A stretch of DNA of 64,000 nt. It comes from Heliocidaris tuberculata. Taxonomy: Eukaryota > Echinodermata > Echinoidea > Camarodonta > Echinometridae. The stretch lies in NCBI GenBank assembly GCA_025618425.1, contig CM046849.1, forward strand, positions 32,486,336-32,550,335, given 5' to 3'. A program made the translations under genes and the position numbers. How positions within the stretch are numbered: position 1 is the first letter of the stretch; every line of letters starts with the position of its first letter. Shown here piece by piece: positions 24,041 through 34,529 of this stretch. Below the pieces are notes generated by a model. It saw only the letters and a list, made by a program, of their open reading frames with translations. It had not been told where the DNA came from and made no database searches.

Positions 24041-25012
24041 AAAAAATTCGTGGGAGGTGAGAGATGAATCTAAGACAAGGACAATTACCCCGCCGGAAAG
24101 TTACCCCCTAGCGCATTTAGCCCTAGGTATCCCAACGACAGCCTCCCTCCTCTCCACCCCCTCCCCTCCCAAAGGGGCTGGGGGCACAATACCCCCACAT
24201 TTTCAAGTAGATTCAGCCTTTTATTGTCTGATAAGTTACTGTTTTGTTTATAAGTACCCTCCCCCTTTCCCCTTCTTATAAATGCCCCTTGTCACTTCCA
24301 ATGAGCTAAGCCCACTTCCTCTTTTTATAATGCCCCCATCCCGCCATTGCGCAATTTTAAAATCCCAGTGCCGTCACTGAACACTGAATTTCAAACTGAA
24401 AAGTGAAAATTCAGATACATTTATACATTTTTCTTTCTTACATTGTTTTAAGAATGTTAAAGAAAGGAGGAAAACTAAAATAACAGACCAATAAAAGTTT
24501 GAGTAAAATCTGATTAGAAATGAGAATGTTATGAATTTTTCAAAGTTGTAATCACTCAAACACAATTTGGCAACCGACTCCGTGACGTTTCTTGTGAGGT
24601 CCCATCCCATTTGCCCTGCAGTACTAAAAAAATAAATTTTCTGCTTTTATGCAAATCAACTAAATACCAGGGTGAAATTCCTCTTATATGTAGCTATTTG
24701 CGAGCGACTACAAAAAAATTTGGCCTCTATGTTTGATTAAAAGGTTTTTTTTTACAGGTCTACATGACTGTTCTTTACAATAATGCATAAGCTACTGATT
24801 TGTTTGTTTCAAGTTAATATCATAGTTTATCTCAGTGAATAATATACAAGGACTTTCAAATTAGCTCTCAGACTGTTGGGCTCGACACTTGCCCAGGCCT
24901 GTCATATAAGCCGAGGAAAGGGGGGGGGGTGGGGTGGGGGGCAGAGAATGGGGATTTGTAGTTCCGTGACTTCGCTCCCTTGCAGATTAATATAGATGCA
25001 GTGTTTTTCCAC

Positions 25013-26501
25013 TTAAAGGTTCCCTTTTATGGAATTACAAAGGAACTTTAATAAGTAGACTTTTCTACTGTGAATCCAGATCTGTCAACCATTTTACCTG
25101 AATTCCATTCATTAATCTGTAAACTTGAAAATAAAAAATTAATTGGGAACGCCCCTAAAAATTTTGGAAAATCGGTCCAGCGATCGATGACGTCATGTGA
25201 CGTCACACTCAGAATGCTTGCTTGACTCCACGCAAGCTGAAAGTGTGTGTGTAGGCTATTGAACTTCGTGTAGATCCTAGCTTCGACTTCGTGCCATTAC
25301 AGCCCTTCATTTTAGTTTTTTTTTAAATCCTATATCAACGAACGATAACATCTTCTTCAGACAGAAGAAATAAAAGAGGAATTAGGGGCACGGCCGTATT
25401 TGTTTGAACCAGACAAGTCGGATTCTGATTATATGACAGAGACGTCCCTGATTTCAATAACGGAGAAGATATCGACGGGAGACTTGGAAATTATAACTAG
25501 TAATTCCTTTTGATAATTAGATTGCCGATTAAATTCTAATTTACGGATATCCACCAATTATTAATCTTGTTTGCGCTTGCGAAATGCCCCAGTCCTGATG
25601 AGGCTGAGCTGAAAGCTGATCGAGGCAGTGAGCTCGACGTGCGCAGGTGTACACTCCGTGCCGTTCGGTTGTTCGCCTGCTGACCCTGCCTGGCCTGGGC
25701 TTGGGTAGGGTTTTACTGGTGCATGGGGTGGTAGCGTTTAATTTGTTTCTAGTAAATTCTAACATTGATATCCAGAAAACCCTTAGCTCTCCTGTTACCT
25801 TGCATGTTTTCATTGTGCTGCTATGAATAATAAGTACCGGTAGACTAAGTTAGTGTAGGTACAGTGATAGTTGATCAATAGATATATGATCAATAGATAC
25901 CGTAGATCAAGTTTGATTTTGGGGATGGCATCTTGCTTCAGGGACGGCCTCTTCTTGATGCCAAACGCCCCATGCAGCCCCGTACTATCGAGGAAGTCCT
26001 CCGCACAAATGTGCTCGGAACACACGGACACTGCGGTCACTCAGCCCCTTCCAATTGACGCGAGTTAGTTTCCCTTTTGAGGTCCATTTTCTTCTAATAT
26101 TTGGGTCTTTGAGGAATAAATGTAGACTTACACCCTCCTTTGTGATGTTGCTGCAACCTGCAAAGACACAGCGTTGCGGCATACTTCGATTTAGAGGTGG
26201 TTTTCGAGGTGATATATAACTGCAAGTTAGTTTGCACGCGTGATATATGCAAGATATTATAAACAAGCACCGGCGATGTCGGTTTGTGACGTCACACGTC
26301 AATCATGCTCGAAGAACGAGAATTCGGGGTTTAAAAGGGGGCGGAGCTTAGCAGACTCTTTTAGGCCTGAATACGTGGGGAAAATATTATTTTAAAAATA
26401 TTCAGATACGTATTCATTGCAAACGGATGTCATTTTTCAATTTAGATGAGTATCATGTACAAAATAACAAGAATTAGAATTTCATAAAAGGGAACCTTTA
26501 A
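25013..26501 (-). mobile_element. non-autonomous Kolobok-type DNA transposon, copy 2 (inverted)
   Basis: TTAA at 25013-25016 and 26498-26501 flanks AGGTTCCCTT...AAGGGAACCT. The whole element is the inverse of 4321-5963 minus the 159-bp MITE, with only scattered substitutions and small indels (for example an AAATTAAACGC versus AAACGC difference near 25735). It lies within an approximately 3.2-kb interruption of large element copy 2 (about 24700-27893). Confidence 0.85.
25884..26182 (-). pseudogene. THAP zinc-finger fragment, frameshifted (Kolobok copy 2)
   Basis: Same broken THAP domain as at 4639-4940: MPQRCVFAGCSN start, KDP..R.KW segment, then the frame is lost exactly where copy 1 loses it. 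CSEHICAEDF continues in another frame. Substitutions relative to copy 1 are few (for example K to G, P to L). The shared lesion means both copies descend from an already defective parent. Confidence 0.8.
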
Positions 26502-26503
26502 CT

Positions 26504-26689
26504 AACACGATAAAAACTACCTTCGAAAAATAAACCCTGGGGCAATTTCAAAGGCCTATTGTACTGCCCATAGAAATCAGGTTCGGATTACGTAATACGC
26601 CATTGTATTGTTCGCACATTTCTAAAGGTGATAGACAGGGCTATTGAAATTGTCTTGAGTTTATTTTTCGAAAGTAGTTTTTATCTTTT
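26504..26689. mobile_element. 186-bp foldback MITE, copy 1
   Basis: AACACGATAAAAACTAC opens the element. ACTACCTTCGAAAAATAAA and its inverse TTTATTTTTCGAAAGTAGT form arms of about 45 bp around a loop that holds CGGATTACGTAATACGCC. It directly abuts Kolobok copy 2, with only a couple of bases between. Two relatives lie at 34342-34529 and 52586-52772. Confidence 0.8.
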
Positions 26690-27893
26690 GACAAACATGG
26701 CACAATAGAAATGGTCACTATTATTATTATTTACAAATCCCGTATACTACAAGGCCCAAAAATAGAATGGGTAACACTGTCTTTCCGCCCACTCGCAAGG
26801 AAAAATGATGTGACATAAATTATTTTACAGTAAAAAAATGGAAAATATTTATATTTTCTAGTGCTCTGATTTTTTGTTTCTTACTCGGTCTCTTCACCAT
26901 TCCCTCGCGTATTAATGAGGTAGTGTTTCTAAAGACTGTTCTGTAGAAACGCAGTTTAAGTCAAGGCCTCGGAAGTAAGGGGCGGGCTATACTCAATTTG
27001 CCCCCGCCCATAGCGAGACAAGAACCTATATTGCACTTAATAATTTGCAGTAAACAATGAATAAGCTTTCCTTAGTGGTAAAAAGTACGAAGTTTTATGG
27101 AGTTCAACAGCCCAAAATATCAATAATCTTACTACTTAGGTAGCTATATAAGCTCCCTCTTATTTTCCGGTATGTCTTCGGGCGGCCGCGTGGGGCGGGG
27201 GGGGGGGGGGAATTTCCTCTTTTATTGGTCCCCCCCCCTCCATCATGACAATAAATTTTGCTGTATCGCGATAAAAAAAAATTTAGTGCTCTAAAATAAA
27301 GAGGCAAAATTTCACCATACCAAAACCAAAATTTTCTCACAAATCATGGTCCCCACGCTCCGTTACATAATATACTGGTGATGAAACAGCACTGGAAACA
27401 GTGCCTATGTTGATAGAATCCCGGTGGCGTAAAAGGGAGGGGGCAGAAGTTTAACTCTATCAGTTAGTGGGCTACAAAATAGTTTTGCCCCCTCCCAAAC
27501 ACACACAAAACCATAATTTTGCAGTATGGCAACATTGAAAAAAACTTAAATTTTTTTCAATAGATGAAGTACTTATTATCGCGTACTATGGAAACTCAAT
27601 CTACATGCGAGACCACGATTTTGTGGGACAGAGGCTCGATCTCTTCTATATAAAAAGGGGTAGGGGAGAAGAAGGATCGATGCTGATGATGATTTAAACA
27701 TCAATTGAGTGAACATAATATGTACATTACCATGGCGGGGGAACCGGGGTTCGGCAAGGGGCTCGATGGGCCCTCTGCCGATTTCCGAAATCAAGCAAAG
27801 TGTCCTTGCTTTGACAAAAGAAAATCTCCTGAGTGAACAAATGCCCCTCCTGTCAATTGCCAATCCTGTGATAAAATTGTCCTTTATTTATCT
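26690..27893. other. gene-free tail of the insertion in large element copy 2
   Basis: No gene seen. Contains G and C runs near 27190-27235. It has no match in copy 1 and ends about 27893, where homology to 13840-13860 resumes. Confidence 0.5.
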
Positions 27894-28361
27894 GATTTAG
27901 ACTGCTGCACTGAGAAAATGATCTCTCTTAATTTATAATATAATAATTATAATTATAATTATAATTTGCGTGTGTTCCGTGTGTTCTTGTTCCATCCCAG
28001 CAACAGTCACATCCCCGCCCCCCCCCCCCCCCCTCCCTGTATAACGTACGAACGTTCAGTCTTTAAAAAAATAATTGTTTTATCGAATACATTGAATTTA
28101 TCAACAGTCTTTTCACTAACGCCTTTGCGACTAGAATGTCCATTAGGCCTGTGTGAAATTGACAGCCGATACACCCCCGGCCTTAGTATAGGCCCTATGA
28201 CGAAATTTAGTGGAATCTAGCTCTGCCTCCACATGGATTACAAATCTTCTATGCTTTTTCAAAGTTAAAGTATATAATGCCAAGGAGTGTAACAACCCAT
28301 GAAGAAGATTTTTTTTTTCTTTGTTAAGAAAACAAACCGTTTGTTATTTTACACTATTTTT

Positions 28362-28393
28362 TTCTTCTTCTTCTTCTTCTTCTTCTTCTTCTT
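28362..28393. repeat. short (TTC)n, inverted counterpart of 13245-13391
   Basis: About ten TTC units inside sequence that is otherwise the inverse of 13090-13520. Confidence 0.9.
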
Positions 28394-28912
28394 TTGTTTT
28401 TTTTTTGGGAGGAGGAGGGGGTTCACATTTTTTCGCTGGGGAAGGGGGGGGGGGGAGGAGGACGAGTATGTCTCGTTTCAATGGTTATAGCAGATAACTC
28501 CTTGGTTATAGCATGGGAATGTATTAATGTAACTAAGATTCCCTGGTTATAGCAATTAAGGATAGGCAAGCCATCTCCCCATTCATGTATTAGTACCCCT
28601 TATGCACTGGATATCAGCTGGTTAACCCTTGGGTAAACAGGCGGCCTTCCAGTGGTCATGACGAGTCCACAAGAGGTCATGACCCTTAATTGCACAACAG
28701 ATGGAGGATAAGAGCGTGAATAGTGTCCATGTAGTAGAAGTTTGTATACTTTGCATGCACTATATAGCTTTGACTATATATAGTAAACATGAGCTGTACA
28801 TGTGGGGAGTTCTTACTTGTTTTTCTTTCCTCCGCTCATTACATGGTATTTATGGATAAACTTTATACATTAATTTCATCATGACAATTTTTTGTGACAA
28901 TAATAAAAACAA

Positions 28913-28913
28913 T

Positions 28914-28963
<50 letters not shown>

Positions 28964-28975
28964 TAATAATAATAA
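28913..28975. repeat. (TAA)n microsatellite
   Basis: About 16 ATA/TAA units followed by degenerate AAT/GAT triplets to about 29060. It occupies the place where copy 1 holds the 12437-12845 insertion. Confidence 0.9.
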
Positions 28976-29645
28976 TGACAATGATGAAGATGATAATTAT
29001 GATAGTAATAACAACGATCATAATAATGAAATAAAAATGAGTAGTAGTAGTAGTAATGACAATAATAAACCAACTCTGCACGGTTTATACTTTACTTTGA
29101 TTTTTGTTAGTTTGCTAAAAAGAGTGTAGGCCTACTACTACTACTCTAAAAATTTATAGGACGAATTAATAATCAGTCACCAACAGAAATATATTGAACA
29201 CCCTGAGCCCCTGCCAAGCCCTATACTTCCCTTATTGAACAATATTATTAACGTACATGGTTTGCTTTATTGACAAAAAAAAAAAAAAAAAAAAAAAAAA
29301 TCCTGGAAATAGACTAACTCTTAGCTGACGTCACGTAACGACCAGAGCACACGTAATTGTATAGACGTCACGTAATGACTAGTCAAGGTACACGTTACCT
29401 AAATGACAAAACACACGTTACATTAACTGACGCTTCTGAACCCTTTGGCCACCTATGGCCGGAGGGGACAGTAACGTCTGTAAAAGTAAAGTACACGTAC
29501 CCTTAAACACACGTGACGTGATGACCAAAAACAGTACGCGTACTGAATACTGGCTTCTGATTGGTCAATATAGGTACGTGTATCGAAAATCAAGTACGCG
29601 TGGTGAGTAGACGTAAGTAGACCCCGATGGCTTGCCATACTTTTG

Positions 29646-29795
29646 GAGGCTCAGTGGGAGCTAAACCCGGCGGGTCAGGCTGACAACTCTTTTGTCAATA
29701 ACTTAGATGGTCTTAATAACTTTACGGGGTCAAATCTTACGGGTAAAACGGGGGGGGGGGGGGGGGGGGTGACTATTTCGGGACAGGCTCCCAGA
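29646..29795 (-). mobile_element. end fragment of the GGAGCCTGTCCCG foldback family
   Basis: AAACCCGGCGG, GCTGACAA, GGTCTTA, TTTA.GGGGTCAAATCT and GACTATTTCGGGACAGGCTC occur in the same order as at the right end of the 54723-56258 element. It starts right after the last base of the large-element duplication and ends about 135 bases before the GH3 start codon. Confidence 0.75.
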
Positions 29796-31337
29796 CTATA
29801 ATTCCTGTTAAACAAATTCGCGAAGTTCTGAATGAATAAGGTCAGTGAACACTATATTGTATTATAGCTGATCGAATGGAAGTTTGTACTTGTATGATAA
29901 TTCTCAGTTCCATATTATAATATTAAACCATCATGGCGGGACCTACAGCTCTGAAAGTGAAGCTGGCTCTCGTATCATTCGTATCAATTGCTGTTGGGAA
30001 GATCTTTGTGCAGTTTGCTGCTGATGAACAGAGACAGCTATGGCAACGGATTCTGATAGGTAAGATCAGTAGATCAAATTAATAAAGATTTAACTGAGTC
30101 CCAATTTACTGCATGTATCTATTCTTAAATGTCAGCATATACTGCAAAATTGGCATCCGATCTTTGTACTAGCAATTCGGATCGTTTTCAGGTGGGGGCG
30201 GGATATGGCACGATCCAAGATATGTGCCTAAATAAAATCTCTAAATATTCATAGGGGATATCCCCTTCCCGATCGATTAGCAAATATAGAGTAAGCCTGC
30301 ATAGGACCGTCCGTGAATAGGCGACCTGTGTGATATCACTTCTTGGTTATATTTCATTCCCTTTTGTAGGCGTCAGGATCTATAATGATACAGAAGAAAG
30401 CTTTACCCTACATAGCTCTACTTCACGACTTTATTTCAACAAACTTTCGGCTTTCTTAAGAGGAATATAATCCCACTGCGTAGCTTATATAAACCAAATT
30501 AATACATCACTTATACGGTAAGAAATAAAGTAATAACGCAACAGGTGAAGTGTGACTACCGTGTTCACGATCTACCAAATTTATAGTTCACAATTCATCC
30601 CACCTATATCATGTATATATCTATCTCGTATTGAATACAGCACCATTATATATACAGCGTACGTGCTATATTGTATAGCCCTGCCAAATAACCACAAACA
30701 AAGCGGTCAGCTGTGTACAAAGCAGCACAGGAAACGCCGAACCAAGGCAAGGTCAAATTTTAGCTCATCAACTAGTCTCAACAAGCAGAAGTAGAGATCT
30801 TGCTTGGGCGATTATGCATGTACTTTAATGAAAAAATCGTATTAAACTACAATTGTGAAAGGTCTGAAGTTTGAACATCCTGATGTGGTGAAGGCCTATG
30901 AAATGCAATTAGGTTTAGTCTTTCGATTTTTTCACAGTTTGAAACAAATTGTTGACACCAACCTCTTTTATTTGTTTGATTGATTTTATTTCTGCGTTCG
31001 ATAGCATGATACAAAATATAATAACATTACAGAAAAAAGTATATAAACACATTGTCGGACATTAACAATTTACTTCTTAAATACAAAGAAAATATGTATA
31101 CATTAAGGAAAATTAACAATTTACAATTAACAGGATTTATGAACGCAGGAGACCGTCATCATGAGCGAGTTGCTTGATGTCGATTGAAGTAAAAATAATG
31201 AAGTCTGCTCCGTTAACATATAGAATAATAACATGTCGCTTTGCACTCATACAAATAGATAGGACGCCATATACAATCATGTATGTCTGTTGGTCCATGC
31301 ATATTCAGTAAAGTTGCATTCAGTCTTTCGACTTTCT

Positions 31338-32326
31338 GTTTTTACCAGTGGCGGCACCAAGGGGGGGGGGGGGGCATGGGGGGCATTTGCCCCCCCCCCC
31401 AGTCAGAAGCTTTGCCCCCCCCCCAATAATTTTCGGAGTGAAAAAAAATAAAAGGGTGGAAAATGAAAAAGAAAAGAAAAGGAAAGAAAAAAGTGAAAAA
31501 GGAATGGAGAAAAGAAAGAAAAAGAAAGAAAACGGAAACTTGGAAAGCAGTGGCGGCATCAAGGTGGGGGGGGGGGGGCATGGGGCAAATTTGTTCGTTC
31601 AGCTCGTGTAAATATCCTCATATTTGGGTAGTTTTATAGCCGAATAATTTCTGTACATTTCCACTATAATAGTGTCAACATTTTTGCTCGCTCGCTTCGC
31701 TCGCTCGCAATACAGGCCTATAACTCCCACCACATAATCAGGTCGCGAGATGATCAAATGTCCTCATATTTGGGTAGTTTTATAGCCAAATAATCATTTC
31801 TGTACATTTTCACCAAAAAAAGTTTCAAAAATTTTGCCTGTTCGCAATGTATAACTACCACCTTATTATCGGGCAGCAAGATGCTCAAATGTCCTCATAT
31901 TTGGGTAGTTTCATAGCCGAATATAATTTCTGTACATTTTCACAACAAAAAGTGTTCGCAATAAATAACTACCACCTCATAATCGGGCAGCAAGATGCTC
32001 AAATGTCCTCATGCATATTGGGGTAGTTTTATAGCCGAATATGTAATTTCTGTACATTTTTTACTACGAAAAATGTCAAAATTTTTGCTCGCTCGCTTCG
32101 CTCGCTCGCAGTATATAACTAACACCTCTTTATAATCGGGCAGTTCAGCTAGATGCTCAAAATGTCCTCATATCTGGGTAGGTTTATAGCCGAATATTCT
32201 GTACATTTTCACTACAAAAAGTGTCAAAAATTTTTTTGTCCGCCCTTGCCCCCCCCCAACATTTTCTTTTGCCCCCCCATTACCCCCCCCCACTTTAAAA
32301 ATCCTGGTGCCGCCACTGGTTTTTAC
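31338..32326 (-). mobile_element. hAT MITE with internal GAGCGAGC repeats, copy B, in GH3 intron 1
   Basis: The element 31346-32318 starts CAGTGGCGGCACCAAGG and ends TCCTGGTGCCGCCACTG. GTTTTTAC (31338-31345, 32319-32326) is a perfect 8-bp duplication. It is the inverse of copy A (19631-20367) but longer, with about five internal units against three, two of which lack the GCTCGCTCGCTTCGCTCGC block. An internal CAGTGGCGGCATCAAGG at about 31549 marks the same sub-terminus as in copy A. Confidence 0.9.
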
Positions 32327-34341
32327 ATAAGTAAATATACAACGATGTGCCGTATCAGTGCAATCAGTAATGAATTTTATACGTCACCAAGATGATATGA
32401 GTTGAAATATACTCATTGATTAATTCATTAATTGATATTTTGATAATGAATAACTTATGGTCATAATACAAAGGGGGATTAATTTTGTCAGGGTGTGTTT
32501 TCCTCTCATATGGTTTTGCCAGTACAAATTATAAAAAGGGGTTATTATGAAACAAGTATTTGATATTTTGTAAATGATTTGACCTACCAAAGAATAGAAG
32601 AAACTGAATAAAAAAGTGATTTAACAAGATGACTTTGCTTTTGTCCATTTAAGGATTGTTCGGAACGATGAGTATGCTGCTTGCCGTGTTGTCACTGTGG
32701 ATGACGTCACAGCGTATATCGTATGGACATAGCCTTATTTCAGCATACAGCCAAGTCTTTATTATGTCAATGGTGTTGCTTACCCGCTATTCAAAGGTTA
32801 AAAGAAACACAGAAGCTTGGAAGAACCCCCGGAAAACTCAGGAAGACTATCTGAAAGCTATCCTTCATGGAAACATCAGCACGGAATACGCAAAACATTT
32901 CGGACTTGATTCTGTAACGTCTTTAACCGACCTTAGAGAGAAACAACCTTTAACGACTTATGAACGGTACAGAACGTATGGCTAAAGGTGAACGGGGTAT
33001 CATGACGGGGGAACACACTATAAGGTTTGCTCAAACGTCAGGAACTACGGGAAAGTCAAAGATGATGCCATATGGTAAATCTTTTTTTCACATAATATCC
33101 ACACTGTATATGTTAAACATACACGCCCGTATAAAAGCTTTTGGATATGGCAGTTTTCTTCAACGAGAAATGAACTTGTATACAGCACCAAAGCGAAGAT
33201 GTACAGAGACCGGTGTTCCCATTGGTCCTGCATCCATGATACCCCCTTCAATGAAACCTTACCTAGTGCTCTATGCTACACCACATACAAGAAGGTTTCC
33301 AGATCGAAGATCCTAACGACGCCCTCTACGTTCATTTCCTTTTTGGACTCCGGGACCCGAACCTCCGCTGCATAAGCTGTAGCTTCACATCTACCCTGAT
33401 TGTCCGCTATGCGATTGATTGAGAAACGTTGGCCTGACTTCATTCGAGACATTGAGATGGGGACAGTGACGACAACCAATGTTCCTCCAGAGATTCATCA
33501 AGTCCTCGTCCGAGAGATGCATGGTGGCTATCCGAAGCGTGCGGCAGAACTGAAGAAGGAATTCGAGAAGGGATTTGACGGCATACTGAGAAGGGTTTGG
33601 CCTTGCTTGAAATTCGTGCAAGCAAGCGATACCGTTGGTGTAAAAGAAACGTTGCTGAAATCGCATCTAAAAGGTACGAAAAATTTATTATAATAAGCCA
33701 TCCTGCATTTAATAGGCTAAGATTTTCCTAAACGTTAAGAGTATTAAGAGTGTTAAGATTCAGGACTTAGATAACTACGTCGCATCAGTGTAAAAAGGAA
33801 ATAAAGCTCATTGAAACTACATGGCTGTTATGGTTATTCCCTTTTTACGCTGATGTGTCGACTATTTAATTTTTGTTTGAAGATTAGGCCTACATATAAG
33901 ATGAATGCAGTTCCTGTTAGGTAATTATAACTTACGTAGCATTTCTTCAAATCTGTTTATATGCATGTATCATTGTGGTCTCCATGATCATGCTTTTAAA
34001 CTTGCCAGGACAATCTCAGAAGAGTCGACTGCGGTTATGAAAATATTTCGTTTTTTTCGGGGTGACATTACTTTGGGTAGTGTTTACTTTAGCGAATGTA
34101 ACTAAAGGGAGCCGAATTAGCGCTATAAATCAGAACCATTGTCTAACCGTTCCATTCTACCAGGTGTACAACTATTCAGTCGGGCCTTAGGTGCAACGGA
34201 AGGAATCATTGGCATCAACCTCTGGCCACTGCATCAGGGAAAAGATGAGTTCGTTCTTATGCCAACTTTATGCGTATTGGAATTCATTCCAGAAGACAAG
34301 ATGTAAGTGACGACGAAATTCTCACATTTTTTGGAAAACTA

Positions 34342-34529
34342 AACACGATCGCAAAGACTTTCTAAAAAAATAACCAAAGGCAATTTCAGTAGCCCTGTCC
34401 ATCACCTTTTGAAATGTGCGAACATTACAGTTAGAATGACATATTACGTAAACCGAACTTGATTTCCATAGGCAATACTAAAGGGTATTGAAATTGCCCT
34501 TGAGTTGATTTTCGAAAGTCTTTGCGATC
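34342..34529. mobile_element. foldback MITE, divergent copy 3, in GH3 intron 3
   Basis: AACACGATCGCAAAGACTTTC opens and GAAAGTCTTTGCGATC closes. The loop still shares GGCAATTTCA, AATGTGCGAACATTAC and TTCCATAGGCA with the other two copies, partly in reverse. The outer arm sequence differs, so this is a related subfamily. Confidence 0.7.

Larger units (their letters stand above)
17544..29645. mobile_element. large inverted-terminal element, copy 2 (longer, with nested insertions)
   Basis: The element spans 17550-29639, bounded by TATGGCAAGCCATCGGGGTC and its inverse, with CTTTTG at 17544-17549 and 29640-29645. Both termini here are long: the right one is an ACGT-rich stretch of about 340 bp (29300-29639). 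The left one is split by a 3.2-kb insertion into 17550-17675 and 20863-20950, and is clearly diverged in sequence from the right. Without nested insertions (17676-20862 and about 24700-27893, the latter holding Kolobok copy 2) the core is about 5.7 kb, similar to copy 1, which it matches in reverse. No coding region of a mobility enzyme is visible. Confidence 0.75.

Noticed and set aside
30552..30794. 80-residue open frame in GH3 intron 1
   Set aside because: No family resemblance and no splice signals that would join it to the GH3 exons.
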